64,000 nt of DNA from Laburnicola sp. R22_1 (GCA_014281115.1 JACONQ010000011.1:930001-994000); one strand, 5' to 3'; positions 1 to 11,741 are shown, counted from the stretch's first letter. The notes: generated by a model from the letters alone, not told the origin. Made by a program: numbers and translations.

Positions 1-196
1 CTCTACAAAGTTAGCCAAGCCTTTACAACCTCACAAGACCATCAGTCAGCGCTACATCACGTCGGCTACCTAGGTAAGCATCAGTCAGCGCTCCACAAAG
101 TTAGCCAAGCCTTTATAACCTCACAATACCATCAGTCAGCGCTACATAACATCAGCTAACTAGGTAAGCATCAGTCAGCGCCACACAAAGTCATCC
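1..196. repeat. 90-bp direct tandem repeat, truncated by window edge
   Basis: Two near-identical 90-bp units (1-90 and 91-180) are followed by the first ~16 bp of a third. Each unit contains a repeated sub-motif, catcagtcagcg, twice, and the palindrome-like word cctaggtaag. Differences between units are mostly C/T changes. The array probably continues to the left of the window. Confidence 0.85.
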
Positions 197-247
197 TGGT
201 CACCTTGAGTGAACCGCATAGCCTAATCCCTCAATGCTTAGCCTCAA

Positions 248-1432
248 CTACAAAGCCCAGAATGATCGACTCAACTCCATATACACTCTCGGATACGCCA
301 CCCTAGGTATCAGCCAAAGGAAGAAAAAGCATACCCATAATAGTCCACCAACCCTCCGCCACATCACTGGCTTCTGTACGCCGCTCCTGGATCTACACAG
401 ACTGGCGACCAAGATTTCCATCATCACCGCGCTAAAATTGATTAAAAAGAAGGACACATCCTTATACCCGTGTGCATCGCCAAGCTGCCATCCAATCAGT
501 GCATGCGCACCTCCCGACAGGGAAAAGACGAAGAGCGCCACGAATATTTTGCTGATCCAAGGGCTCTCTAAGCCAGGCATCCGACGTGCGATGGCACGAG
601 CCCAGGTTGCGGCTGAGGGTGAAAACAGCTGGTGCCAGAAATGGGTCCAGAAACGGCGAATGGTGTATCCTTCTGCGGGATGGCCAAATAGCGGTGGCCA
701 TTCGTGAGCACTATCAAGGCGGAGGAGGGCGACGAAGATCAGGGCTAAGATACAGTGGGCGATCTCGAGCTGGGTTGCTGTGTCGAGGAACCAGATGACA
801 GTGACGATAACTCGGACGAGGAAGTCGTGGAGACTTAAATGGCCATGTATTGTTCTCCGTATCAGTGATTCTTTGCTTGGAGAAAAGTCGTCCCAAGTGC
901 AGTGAAGCTGGGCTAAGGCCGCATAGAGGAGCGACTCCGCTGCGTACAACGCCAACGGGCGGATGATGCGAACTAACCATGACCATGCCACAGGACTATG
1001 ATCAATCTGGCCTAGTAGGAGCATCCTTGGATTGTTGTATGATCTGTAAGCTGCTCTCCAAGTCCAGCGACTGATGTTGTGCTGCTGAAAGATGATAGGT
1101 GTCTGGAGGGCTGCGATGATGCACAGCATACCAAGCTGAAAGCTGAGACCGGTAATCCATGTGTCTTTTAGAGACCCGATTGAGAAAGCTAGTAATGCCC
1201 ACGTGGGCAGTATCAAAAGAGAACGATAGGGTTTTGGATAGTATAATCCAACCAGAACCAATGTGATGCTTCCGCAATAGAGCGTGCAGGATTGAAGAAA
1301 GCCCATTTTGAGATCACTCTCAGTTGACTGGACGTGGAAAGATGGATACTGGCGGGGAGGTCCGGAGGGGCTTCCACTGATGTTCAGATGGCGTTGGGCG
1401 AATGCGAGATCTGTGAGAGAATTCGTGAGCAC
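248..1432 (-). CDS. Wax-synthase-type membrane-bound O-acyltransferase (MBOAT_2 family)
   Basis: This single-exon ORF of 394 aa is very hydrophobic, with about seven to eight membrane segments. The C-terminal third has the family's diagnostic layout: an aromatic stretch RRFWTHFWHQLF (~residues 255-266), then a membrane segment with GGAHALIGWQ (~309-318) holding the presumed catalytic His, and further TM helices. The family moves acyl groups onto alcohols or secondary-metabolite hydroxyls in the ER membrane; fungal members often sit in secondary-metabolism loci, but no polyketide or terpene synthase is visible here. The first ATG is used; a start at Met43 (MGFLQSC) just before the first TM helix is equally plausible. 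The specific substrate cannot be inferred. Confidence 0.72.
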   Translation of the reverse strand: MLTNSLTDLAFAQRHLNISGSPSGPPRQYPSFHVQSTESDLKMGFLQSCTLYCGSITLVLVGLYYPKPYRSLLILPTWALLAFSIGSLKDTWITGLSFQLGMLCIIAALQTPIIFQQHNISRWTWRAAYRSYNNPRMLLLGQIDHSPVAWSWLVRIIRPLALYAAESLLYAALAQLHCTWDDFSPSKESLIRRTIHGHLSLHDFLVRVIVTVIWFLDTATQLEIAHCILALIFVALLRLDSAHEWPPLFGHPAEGYTIRRFWTHFWHQLFSPSAATWARAIARRMPGLESPWISKIFVALFVFSLSGGAHALIGWQLGDAHGYKDVSFFLINFSAVMMEILVASLCRSRSGVQKPVMWRRVGGLLWVCFFFLWLIPRVAYPRVYMELSRSFWAL

Positions 1433-1737
1433 ATCAACACAGTGTGGAGCAGCCGATTGCTTCCTTTAAGCACTGCTGACGCCACTCCTGCAGCTTACTG
1501 AGAAAACATTGGCAGTTGCCAAGTTCGAACGTGTCTCGTTAAACAGCGCATCTGCTGATGCTTTCAAATGTTCACCTAAGCACGCGACAGGAAGTCTTAG
1601 AATGACATGGGATCGGCTACAATGAGGTATAAAGTTTGCATATCCCGAGCAGGACTGGACAACTCACCACAGCATCTTCAGAACTCACACGCCTCGTTAC
1701 AGCTCCTCAAACAGCTCGAATTTACCCAGCAATCAAC

Positions 1738-2338
1738 ATGCGCTACCAACTCGCAAGTATGGCCGCCGTTCTGGTGGGCTTCACTATGATGCAAACCTGT
1801 CCTGCCCCTGTCGGTGCTGTCATTGGCTTCATTGCTTCCATCGTTGGCAGCGTCGGGAAGGTCATTGTAAGCCAGCTTTCGAAACGTGACTTTGAAGATG
1901 GTGGATTTGCATATAATTTCACTCTCGGTACTACGGAGCCAGATGGCGCCTCATTTGACAAGAGAGCTACTTGCGTAAGTCTCAACACTGAACATTCATA
2001 GAGTGTTGAATTGATGTTAGCAGATGCCAACGCCGAACGGAGTACCCGCGAACGTTATCCAGAACTGCTGCAACTCGCTCCGTGGCGCACGTATTGTTGT
2101 AACCGGCTCGGGCCGTAGTAGTGGTAAGTAGCAGAAATAGGCCGCAATGAACGAAATCGTACTGATCAACACAGTTCGAGCGACCGGCATTCCGTATCCT
2201 TGCATCTCGGCCGCTCCTTGGATTGATGGTGTCGGTGCCGTCCCCTTTGCCTGCGGGGATACCTGCCTGCAGTGGAATGGTCTTTCTCAGTCCGAGTACG
2301 ACCGCCTAAAGTCAACCCTCAAACGAGTCCTTGGCTAA
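1738..2338 (+). CDS. Small secreted cysteine-containing protein (candidate effector)
   Basis: Proposed CDS join(1738..1974, 2024..2123, 2175..2338), 166 aa. Both introns are ~50 nt, start with gtaagt and end in cag, and splicing keeps one open frame. Residues 1-~26 form a signal peptide (charged start, hydrophobic core AAVLVGFTMM, cleavage near PVGA). The mature part is short and has six cysteines: one before intron 1, a CC pair, one in PYPC and two in ACGDTC, an even number that could give three disulfides. Intron 1 ends in a ttagcag double acceptor that could add one Gln. I do not recognise a family. Size, secretion signal and cysteines fit secreted fungal effectors or surface proteins; that role is inference. 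The start at 1738 begins the signal peptide; in-frame upstream ATGs do not. Confidence 0.7.
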
Positions 2339-3170
2339 AGGACAACTCAAACTCAAAAATTCATCGAATGGCAGCGAATTCGTGTTTGTAAAGAAGGGGG
2401 ACGTTCACCGTATCGCGTTCCTGCCTAGATGTTCACGTATTGGATTGAAAATCCAGGCGTTCGTTGTGGATCGGTTGATGGCCCAACGTTGGGGTCTTGA
2501 GTCTTTTCAGTCTGTCTTCTGTTCAAGGCCTCACTTTCGTTAAATTCCCGCCTTTTTAAAAAAAAGGCTGTGCTTGGTTGTTTCGCCAACCTATCCAGCA
2601 TTGCCATAGAAATTAGTCAAACCGACTGTTGGACTTGATTATTGATGCCAGACATTTTGATTGTGATGCTCACGATTGCCCTTGAGGATTTATCCCTAGC
2701 ACTTCTACAATCACCTAAGTGAAAATGGCATCATATCCCATGATATCCCTAGCTTTTTAGGCGAAGTTAGATGCCGCTCTAAGGGGCGTAACGGTTATCC
2801 GCGTTAGAGAGAGGTTTTATAGATATTTTTATATAATTTAAGTTCACTTGGAGAATGCAACGAGACATCTACCTGAACAAGCGACTAAAAGTTCAAGGCT
2901 CGCAGTCACAACCCCGAATCCGAAGCTTTCCCCATGTCCCTCAGTACCCATAGCGAGCAATCGGAAAACTACGCAAGGGAAATCGAAAAAAACACTACGC
3001 ACATGTATGGACCTCATCGATAGATCATTTGATTCGTTACGCGTCGAAATGCAGATTCTGGAAAGCCGAAGAAGCATACCTTAGGTAGCAGAAGCCGAAA
3101 GCATATCTCCAAGCATACCGAACTCGCATTCATATTCATCCCCCTCTCGTTCGTAGCGAGCATCTTCAGC
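2339..3170. other. Gene-free AT-rich stretch
   Basis: No ORF here has convincing coding character. It includes poly-A/T runs (about 2555-2570) and a very AT-rich patch at 2810-2845. C/T-poor composition relative to the flanking genes would fit old repeat-induced mutation, but no recognisable element remains. Confidence 0.5.
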
Positions 3171-3665
3171 ATGCAAATCCATGAGCTCGAAGGAGGTGTA
3201 CCAGCCTACGCATTTTGTCTTGTGGCCATCGGATCTGTACTCATAGCCTACGCAATGCGCCTCAGTATTCGCAGTTCACGCATTCTCCAAACCAGGGGGG
3301 CGATTTTCAACAAGTTTCGTGAAGCAACCGATCTTCACTCTACCGACCCAATTCCGACGCACAGTTTCCTCAGGTGGGTCTCTGAAGTATCTTTTAAGGG
3401 GGTCCTGGCAACGGTTTACAGCTCCATCGTTGTGCTCGGGCCTCTTTTTCTCTTTGTGGGATTGATCGCTGCAATGTTAAGCCCCATTGTCTTACTTTGG
3501 CTTCGGGGAATCGACAAAGGTTTCACAGCTGTAGTGGCCGTCTTGTTACTAGTACTAGATGTTGTGCTCTTGTATCCTGTCCTGACAAGGGTGTATGGCG
3601 TGGAAGCTTTCAATTTTAGGGTCATGGTGGAGAAATTCCGCAGAAACCTCGAGTGGGAAGTATAG
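3171..3665 (+). CDS. Unknown integral membrane protein, about three to four TM segments
   Basis: An uninterrupted ORF of 164 aa. Hydrophobic segments are at ~13-31, ~77-93, ~95-110 and ~118-140, separated by a short hydrophilic loop (~35-68) and followed by a basic C-terminal tail (VEKFRRNLEWEV). I recognise no family. Coding reality rests on length, the regular TM pattern and absence of stops in an AT-rich area. It lies next to the secreted-protein gene and transposon-like repeats, so it may be lineage-specific. Confidence 0.5.
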   Translation: MQIHELEGGVPAYAFCLVAIGSVLIAYAMRLSIRSSRILQTRGAIFNKFREATDLHSTDPIPTHSFLRWVSEVSFKGVLATVYSSIVVLGPLFLFVGLIAAMLSPIVLLWLRGIDKGFTAVVAVLLLVLDVVLLYPVLTRVYGVEAFNFRVMVEKFRRNLEWEV

Positions 3666-3739
3666 TGGGACGTAGAGTAGCCAAATCGACATCTTGTTTT
3701 ATTCACTCTGATGGGAATGGTGGAGATGTTGTAGACATG

Positions 3740-3829
3740 TTGAGTAGTACACGCGTATATTCCTGTGTTACCCCAGGATAAGCAACACGCAGTAATCGTA
3801 CTCTTGAAAACTTTTGTCAGATAGCTGTA
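3740..3829. mobile_element. MITE-like element, copy A (degraded left end)
   Basis: It carries the conserved core tgtgttaccccaggataagc (3764-3783) and the right terminal repeat acttttgtcagatagctgta ending at 3829. The left terminal repeat is barely recognisable, so its left boundary is approximate. Confidence 0.65.
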
Positions 3830-3939
3830 TCGTGTAGGTGGGTTGTGGTACTACACAGCGGGTACTATATATCAAAGGGATGTACAGTACCGCGCCAAAG
3901 GTGTTTCTAAAAACGTTGTTAACGTGATTTTGACTTTTT

Positions 3940-3986
3940 AAAATCTGTCAGGCGTATCGAGGCATGAGCTCTGCTAGACAGATTTT
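3940..3986. repeat. Inverted repeat, 10-bp stem
   Basis: aaaatctgtc (3940-3949) and its reverse complement gacagatttt (3977-3986) are separated by 27 nt. The region outside the stem shows weaker complementarity (gtgatttt / aaaatcac-like words). It could be a degraded palindromic repeat; no function is assigned. Confidence 0.45.
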
Positions 3987-4338
3987 CAACGCGAAATGAT
4001 TTTCACATACAAAACTTGCCCACTGTGTGCTAGGTACTGGGTTTTAGTGCCTCCTGTTTTACTCCTCTCTGTATGTTATGCGGACTCAAACCAGGTTAGA
4101 ATCTCCTATAACAACGGTCTTTGATAGAATAGATATCAAGAGGGAAGATATTTTTAACAACTTGCTAATATTGTTTTTACTACCTACATTAGCGCGGTGC
4201 GGTATCTAAGCCACGACTCTTCTTTATGCACGAATGTCCGCTATCCAAAACTACTTAGAAGGAGAGTCTACCTACACATTTGCTCTTTAGTCTGGGTCCT
4301 ATTGAGATATTGCGTAGACATGTTACGTGGTATATACG

Positions 4339-4435
4339 TATAGTACTAGAATAAAAGATTAGACTACGTTACTACGTACCCTAGGATAAGTAATATAAAG
4401 ACTAATTATACTAGAACTTTTGTCTAGTAGCTGTA
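4339..4435. mobile_element. MITE-like element, copy B (complete, AT-shifted)
   Basis: The left end is tatagtactagaataaaag, the core is taccctaggataagtaatat (4377-4396) and the right end is acttttgtctagtagctgta, whose complement begins tacagctactagacaaaag. Compared with other copies it has many C-to-T and G-to-A differences, as expected after repeat-induced point mutation. Total length is 97 bp including TA at each edge. Confidence 0.78.
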
Positions 4436-4837
4436 GGATAGATTACCGAAATTCATGTCATGTTGTCCATTCGCTAAGGTCATGCCTATCGTGGTCACTT
4501 CAAATATCTACAGATTGTGAGGCTGGACGACGTTTACGCTGTGCTTGATGTCTAGCGATAGCAATTCGTGTCCAAGAGCTGTGATGGTAGAGGGAGAACA
4601 TCCCAAGGAAGCAAAGTTCACATCAATGACAAGAATGAAGCTTTCAACGAAGATACTTTTCTATCCAGGTTCCACACTGTCTTTATCCAACAGTTATGCC
4701 ATCCATGCTATTCCACACCACGCAATGCAATGCAACCAATACAAACAGTCCGACCCAAAATCCCATCCAAAAAGCGCCATGCTATGCTAAACCACGAATG
4801 CCTAACCACTCAAAACGCAGCCACCTATCACAAAACC

Positions 4838-6822
4838 CTAAAAGCATTCACTCCCCTCCAGTATACCCCTGAGAATGCTGCTGCCTGGGCCACTAAGCGC
4901 AGCTGCCAACTCCTTCGCACCCACAGAGCTAGCGACTCGACGATCTTCCACAGAAACTCCACCGAATCCTCCTCTGCCCTTTCGGCTCGGAGTGCCCGCA
5001 GCAACGAGTGATCCGGTCTTGCCCTCCACCGCGGAAACAAGAGATAAAGTCTCCAGGCTACCGACAATGTCACGAAATTCAGTGCTGGTAAGCGGATGGA
5101 GTATGTTTTCACGTTTGCACAAGGCAGTGTAGGCTTCAAAAAGCTCTTTGATCGTGGGCGCCGTGCTCCGAGCCTTCGAAGGTGTTGCAAAGACATTGTC
5201 TGCAGCCGAAGCGCGCTTCTTCTTCTCCATGGCCGAGAGCGAACACAAGACTGCTTTCTGTTGGAGATTGAGGTTCTGGAGGCGTTGTACAGTGCCGTTG
5301 CTGAAAACGGCAGCGGTAATGCGAGCCATATGAGCGATTGTGGCTCGTGGCGCGGTCTTGACGGTGAGTTGAGCCAATGATGCTACCAGCTTGTTCTGCG
5401 ACTTGTCTTTTGTAGGCGATCGGACCACCGGAGATGAGAGGTTCATGTTCTCTACCAATGGCGTTTTGGAGGGTGAAGGTGTCGGAGCAGGAGTGATTTC
5501 GTCGGCCTTCTTCGCATGCTGATCGCGAGTGTCTGCCTCGATCAAATCGACGGACCGCCGACAGATGTCGAAAGCCTTTCGCAGATCGCCGGATTGTGAT
5601 GCGACCTTCTTGGAGAGAAACATGATCGCCGTGGGGTGGATGAAGGGAACGTAATCGGCGTCACCGGGGAGCAGTGACTGGAGCTTTGATGTGATGACGG
5701 AACAGATCTGTGCGGCGGTGTACGGGAGGAATGGCAGCAGATGAGGTTTGAGACCGCGAGCCTTTAGGCGAGGTAGAAATCGATCGGTGAAGTCAAGTGC
5801 GTTCGCAATGCCAACGAGGACGAGCCCGGATGACTTTTGAAGCGACCATTCGAAGATGCTGTAGAGCAGGTCGATGTCGAGCTCCAGGAGGTGATCTACT
5901 TCGTCAAGCGTAACAACATACGACGTCTTGCGCTGCATGAAAAGCTTCTGCAAAGTGTCCATTTCCTCGCCCTCGGTGATGTCGGTGATATCCACGAATT
6001 CTTCTAGCAACGTTCGGTACAGGTCGACTGCATTCTTGACGCTCATGCAATTGATATAGCCGGTCTTAATTGAGGCATCTGACGGGAGGTCACGGCAGAC
6101 GTCGTTGACAAAGGCGCTTTTGCCAGTACCGGGCGGCCCGGAGACGTAGATGCAGCCTGATTTCTTGGTCTTGGTGCGCGTCGAGATGAAAGTCTGGAGT
6201 TCTTTGCGCTCTACCTCGCGCCCGAAAAGTGCAGTGGGCGCGGAGCCCCTGGCAAAGAGTTGACGAGCGTCATTGTAGACGGTAGGAGCAGCATTGCGAG
6301 GGGTTGAAGGCGTGTGAGGAGTTCGTGGTGTCAACGGCCGTCCAGCGACAATCAGCCGATGTCTTGGCGTTACCGCGACCTTGCTGGCAAGAGCGTCTCG
6401 GTGGCGTGGAGTCGAGGGAGCTGCAGTCGGCTTGTCTGAAGATGTTGCAGGCGCCTTGATGGGCGAATTGGCTTTTGTACAAGACAATGGCATGCGCGTC
6501 TCGGGTGCACCGTGTTTGACAGGTGTTGTCGTCGCCCTCTTGCCGCGCTTTCCAGATGGCTCCTCCTTCTCCGCCGCACCCACGTCCATGGCACCGCCAT
6601 TGCGGAGAGATGTCTTGTTCGGAGTGACGAATGGATTGTCATTCTCACCCTCGTCTAAGATGACGAACTGTGCCCGGCGTTTTGCGCGTGTTGAGACAGC
6701 GGATTTCGCATCTGCAGCTTGTTAGCGGCGCGTCGACAGGGCCAGAGCGGCGGGAAGCACTTACCAGAGGCATCCGCGCTGGCCGAGCTGCGAGTTCTCT
6801 TGCCGAGAACGGTGGAAGGCAT
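4838..6822 (-). CDS. CDC6: Cdc6/Cdc18 replication-licensing AAA+ ATPase
   Basis: CDS complement(join(4838..6711, 6765..6822)), 643 aa. A 53-nt intron (gtaagt...ctgcag) joins a 19-codon first exon with a basic GKRTRSS motif to the long exon. Known role: Cdc6 binds ORC at origins and loads the MCM helicase in G1. Visible features: Walker A GPPGTGKS (~211-218), Walker B VVTLDEVDHLL, sensor-1 region GIANALDFTDRFLPRL, and a C-terminal winged-helix region. The disordered N-terminus and linkers have full CDK consensus sites (SPIK, SPSK, SPTK, TPSK, TPSR), consistent with cell-cycle control by phosphorylation. Orc1 is the main alternative, but there is no BAH domain and the length fits Cdc6. MCM7, a component of the helicase it loads, lies 27 kb away. 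Confidence 0.9.
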
Positions 6823-7400
6823 CTTGAGGAGCAGCGAGATACCGTGGGAAGGGGGAGCGGGTGGTGTGGAAGGCGCGCTCGGTGGGTTGAAGTTGAAGAG
6901 AAGGAGCGGCAGACGCGTCGGGCTTTAGACGTGCAGCCGCGACCCGCGTAAAGTGGTCTTGGCGAGTTCAGCCACATCGCGCCCAACGCGTGCGCCTCCC
7001 GTGTCGCGTCGTCCCTCATCCACGCTAGCAACAGCTCCAACTGACTCCAGCTCGTAGCGATACCTACTACTTGACATTTTAGGTAGCAAACACGGACACG
7101 CCATCTTTGCTCTCTCCGGTGAAAGTTGTTTGCTTGGGCCTCAGCCTCCGTAGGACGAACAGACGGTCAGGCTTGCAGGCTTGCAGCGCACAGCGTCTTG
7201 TACTCTGCACGCTGATGTTTGCCTGTGACCACGCCGGACCTGTTTGCTTCATCGCGCTGGTTAACAGCATGACAGCGTTGCACTCTCCTTCCTATAGAAA
7301 TCTAGCCGCTTCGTGCTCATCACTGAAATTACTCTCGTTGCTTGAGCCGTTGGTTTCTCTTCTGGGTCTCCGTCTCCGTTTCCTCATAACTAGGTCCACG

Positions 7401-8007
7401 ATGGGATCCATACCTTGCCCGTTCATTCAAGGACTACAATGCAACGAGCCTACCCACTATAATTTGCCTTACTCACAATTTGGTTATCCGCGAGAGTATC
7501 GCGCTCGGTGGATGCATGGAAGAGGGCCATGCTGCGAGTGGTGCGAAGTCTGGAACGAATTCGGTCCTCAACCGCAGGCCGTGAGTCTACTCTACTGCTG
7601 CAGTTCAGGATTGACAGATGACAGTTAACGTTCGTCAACGGCCCCCCTGCCGTCTTGCGAAAGGTCCAAGATATCCGGGATGATTTTGATGGCATACACA
7701 TGTACTATCAGAATAACGAGATGGGCACGCCGACCGATTACGATCTCTCCTACCTTATTGAACTCGTGTCCTGGAAGCTTTGGAGATTTTACAAGTGGTA
7801 TCCGTGGGTGTTTCCGGAATTCGGGACACTTGCAGGACATCTCAAAGATATGGGTAAGCTAGTGATATATTCTAAAATGTGTTTGAAACGCGCACTGATT
7901 CCGCCATTTCACCTTGGACAGCCATCGAGGTGCAAATTGGACCTCCGCGAGATTTTTACCACACAATGGCGAACCCAAGGTATCTCGCTGCCAACGAGTT
8001 CAATTGA
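7401..8007 (+). CDS. Unknown 164-aa protein, three exons
   Basis: CDS join(7401..7580, 7625..7853, 7922..8007). Both introns (44 and 68 nt) have gtgagt/gtaagc donors and acag acceptors and splice in phase. The protein has a Cys-rich N-terminal part (CPFIQGLQC, PCCEWCEVW), then a hydrophilic middle and an aromatic segment (LVSWKLWRFYKWYPW) before a C-terminal IEVQIGPPRDFYHT. No signal peptide or clear TM helix is visible. I do not recognise the family. It ends 210 bp before the MSH3 start on the same strand. The ORF stays open upstream to 7107, but that part looks like leader sequence. Confidence 0.6.
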
Positions 8008-8217
8008 CCCATATCCGTATCTACTTGACTGGGAGAAATAATTATTGCACGTGTCCAATGATGTTCTAGAAGACCCAAAATATGAAGTGTGGACGAGGTT
8101 TGCTTACTAAGTCGTTTAAAGAGAACGCGTGATCGCGTGCGTGATGTCAGTGCCCCAAAGGTCCAATCGTCGCGTCTACGCGTCAAAGCTCCCCATCTCA
8201 ACCCAACGACAGTGTCA

Positions 8218-11200
8218 ATGGCACCGAAAAGCAGCCCTTTCCCGTCGTCTTCGTCACAAAAAACTAAACAGCAGTCTATCTCTGCATTCTTCACCCCAAA
8301 ACCCACCGCCAAACCGACCGCTGTTAAACCAGTAACGCCGCCGCACCACGAACCCCCCGTCCCCGATGACGACGAGGAAGATGAGCTTCCTGTAGCGCGC
8401 GCAGCTACCACCCGCCGAAAGCGTGTGATAGGCGAACAAGATGAAGATGAGGAACCTCCGGATCGGTCCTCGCCGAAGCGGGCACGATTGGACGAGAGCG
8501 ACAGTTTGGACAACGACGAAAACGCTCGACCTTCCCTTGCCCATGCGTCTCCCTCTGGTCTAAACGCCAGCAAGCCTCGAACCCAGGCTCGATCGCTCGA
8601 TAGGACTGCCAAATATATATTCTCATCTTCCCCGGTCATCGTAGACGAGAATGCAGAATTGGACGAAGACAACGACGACAGCCCCGCGGCACGGAAACGA
8701 CGGGAGGAGCTACACAAGAAGTTCGTCAAGAAACTTGGACGGCCTGACAGCTTGCGAAGAAACAACAAATTCACTTCGGAAACGGCTGAGGACGAAATTG
8801 CTGAAGGAGAAGGAGAAGGCGAGGAAGAGGACGAGGCGCCGAAGCCTGCGGCGAAGTCTACGAAGAAGACAGCGGCATCAAAAAGGGCGGGGAAGCTCAC
8901 ACCAATGGAGACGCAATATCTCGAAATTAAGAGGAAGCACCTGGACACGATAATTGTTTATGAGGTCGGGTACAAATTCCAAATTTACGGAGAGGATGCA
9001 CGTATCGCAGCGAAGGAGTTGGGCATCGTATGCATTTCCGGAAAGTTTCGATACGACGAGCACCCGTCAGAGGCACATTTGGGTCGATTCGCATCTGCAA
9101 GCTTCCCAGTGCACCGATTGCAAGTGCATGTCAAAAGACTAGTGCAAGCTAATCACAAAGTCGGGGTCGTGCGGCAAGTCGAGACGGCCGCGCTAAAAGC
9201 TGCTGGTGACAACAGGAATGCTCCTTTCGTAAGAAAGCTCACGAATCTATACACCAAGGGTACCTATGTCGACGACATAGAGGGATTGGATACAGGTGCA
9301 GCTGGCGCTGGCGCACAGTCCACTGGTTATTTGCTGTGCATCACTGAGACAAACGCGAAGGGTTGGGGCACCGACGAAAAGGTACAGGTCGGTCTGGTCG
9401 CGGTACAGCCTGCTACCGGTGACATCATCTATGATGATTTCGAAGATGGCTTCATGAGAAGCGAAATCGAGACGCGGCTCCTCCATATTGCTCCAGCAGA
9501 ATTCTTGATAGTTGGGGGCTTGTCGAAGGCCACGGATAAGCTCGTCCAGCACCTTTCAGCAAGCAAAACCAACGTCTTCGGAGACAAGGCCCGCGTAGAG
9601 AGAGTTGAGAAGCCTAAGACGATGGCTGCTCAATCATACAGCCATATTTCGAATTTCTATGCGGACAAGATGAAGTCAAGTCAAGAAGGGTCTGAACAAA
9701 GCGCCATTCTTGACAAAGTTCATCAGTTGTCTGAGCATGTTACGATATGTCTCTCGGCTATGATAACCTACTTGAGTGATTACGGCTTAGAGCACGTTTT
9801 CGATCTGACCAAGTACTTCCAACCCTTCAGTGCTCGGTCTTACATGCTCTTGAACGGCAACACCTTGACTAGTCTGGAGATTTACCACAACCAGACAGAC
9901 AATAGCAGCAAAGGGAGCCTGTTCTGGACGATGGATCGTACGAAAACGCGATTCGGACAACGACTCCTTCGAAAGTGGACTGGGCGTCCATTGATTGACA
10001 AAGCAAGCCTAGAAGAGCGAATAGCTGCTGTTGAAGAACTCAAGGAGGGTGAGAACACCAGGCCAGTTGACAAGCTCAAATACGTGCTTGGAAAAATCAG
10101 AACGGATCTGGAGAAAGTCTTACTGCGCATATACTACAAGAAATGCTCACGACCGGAAGTACTTTCCGCTCTTCAGATGCTTCAAGGAATCTCGGGTGAG
10201 TACCAGAACGTCAAGTCACCTGTCGAAACTGGTTTCAAGTCGGCATTGATCTCTGAAGCTGTCTCGAGTGTCCCCAGGATCTACGAAGACGTTACCAGTC
10301 TGTTGGAGAAGATCAACGCTCAAGCTGCAAAGGACGACGACAAATACGCTTTTTTCCGAGAAGAACATGAAGCAGAAGATATCAACGACTACAAGCTCAA
10401 TATTGCCTCCGTGGAGGATGACCTCAACTCCCACAGGAAAGAAGCAGCGGCCAAGATTGGGACAGGCCAGGTCAACTATGTCACTGTGAGTGGCATTGAG
10501 TACTTGATTGAAGTCAAGAGGAAGACACCTCAAGAGAAGAGGGTCCCAGCGTCTTGGCAACAAATATCCTCCACGAAGGCAGTCATTCGTTTTCATACGC
10601 CGGAAGTCAAGCGCCTGCTGCAACAACGTGATCAATACAAAGAGTCGCTAGCAGCTGCTTGTGAAACAGCTTTCAAGCGCTTCCTTGATGACATATCCGC
10701 GAAATATCAACAGCTGCGAGACTGTATCCAAGCTCTTGCGACTCTTGACGCGCTTCTCTCCTTGGCAACGCTCGCATCGCAGCCAGGTTACGTGAAACCA
10801 ACCTTTACCGATAACATCGAGTTGTCGATTACTGGCGGTCGGCATCCCATGGTCGAGCAGCTTCTACTTGACAGTTACGTCCCCAATGATCTCCAGCTAT
10901 CCCACGATTCCACGCGCGGTCTTCTCGTCACAGGCCCAAACATGGGTGGAAAGAGCTCCTATGTCAGGGCCGGTGCACTGATAGCAATAATGGGGCAGAT
11001 TGGCTCCTATGTCCCCGCTACCGAAGCACGTCTAGGGATGCTTGACGCTGTCTTTACGCGCATGGGCGCGTTTGACAACATGATGAAAGGAGAAAGCACC
11101 TTCATGGTCGAACTTAACGAAACCTCCGACATTCTCAAGTCTGCTACTCCACGCTCTCTCATTATCCTGGATGAACTCGGCCGCGGCACTTCGACCTTTG

Positions 11201-11663
11201 ATGGCGTCGCGATCGCAGAGGCCGTTCTGGACTATGTCATCCGTGATCTGCAATCCCTCACGCTCTTCATAACGCACTACCAGCACCTCGCGAAACTACA
11301 GGACCGATTTGAAAACAGAGAGTTGAAGAATGTGCATATGCGGTTTGAGGAGAGAGATGGTGGTAAGGAAGTTGTGTTCCTCTATGAGGCGGCGGAAGGC
11401 ACGAGTCATCGATCTTACGGGTTGAATGTCGCGAGATTGGCGCGAGTGCCGGATAAGATTATTGAGGTTGCGGAGGGGAAGAGCAGGGAGCTTGAGGAGT
11501 TGATGGCTGCTTGTAAGGTTGGGAATATGTGAGTACATTCTACGCTCGGTTCGGGTCGACGCGATGCTAATTGTGATGCAGGTCTCGCATGCTCAAGAAT
11601 CTATTGACTGAAGGCGATGAAGGGACGCTGGAGAAACTTGTCGATGGCATCGAGCAATTGTAA
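8218..11663 (+). CDS. MSH3: DNA mismatch repair protein Msh3 (MutS homologue)
   Basis: CDS join(8218..11528, 11582..11663), 1130 aa; the 53-nt intron restores the reading frame for the last 27 codons. Msh3 pairs with Msh2 (MutS-beta) to bind insertion/deletion loops and recruit MutL. Order: a PCNA-binding PIP box QQSISAFF (residues 18-25), an acidic disordered region with basic patches, the mismatch-binding MutS I domain (~225-340; [14 protein letters not shown] onward), connector, lever and clamp, then the ATPase with Walker [10 protein letters not shown], Walker [16 protein letters not shown] and a conserved ITHYQHL. The start at 8218 is the first ATG of the frame and places the PIP box at the N-terminus, as in relatives. 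The PIP box and the [20 protein letters not shown] segment favour Msh3 or Msh6; [13 protein letters not shown] and overall order favour Msh3. Confidence 0.93.
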
Positions 11664-11741
11664 GAATGGCAGTGTAGTGTGTGCAGGTGTCATTAATGGA
11701 TGCTGCAGTGTTGGCTGTAAAGAGTTTGATCGTTCTTATAG

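Larger units (their letters stand above)
3666..4837. other. AT-rich intergenic region with two transposon-like copies
   Basis: No gene recognised. It contains two copies of the short inverted-repeat element (listed separately), a 10-bp-stem inverted repeat and AT-rich filler. The 3' flank of CDC6 begins near 4780. ORFs at 4545-5011 are short and overlap the CDC6 end in other frames. Confidence 0.5.

Noticed and set aside
248..3665. Secondary-metabolite cluster around the acyltransferase
   Set aside because: No backbone synthase, P450, transporter or pathway regulator is present in the visible neighbourhood.
8089..8217. Upstream extension of the MSH3 reading frame
   Set aside because: It begins at a GTG codon, contains no ATG, and would precede the PIP box that is expected at the N-terminus.
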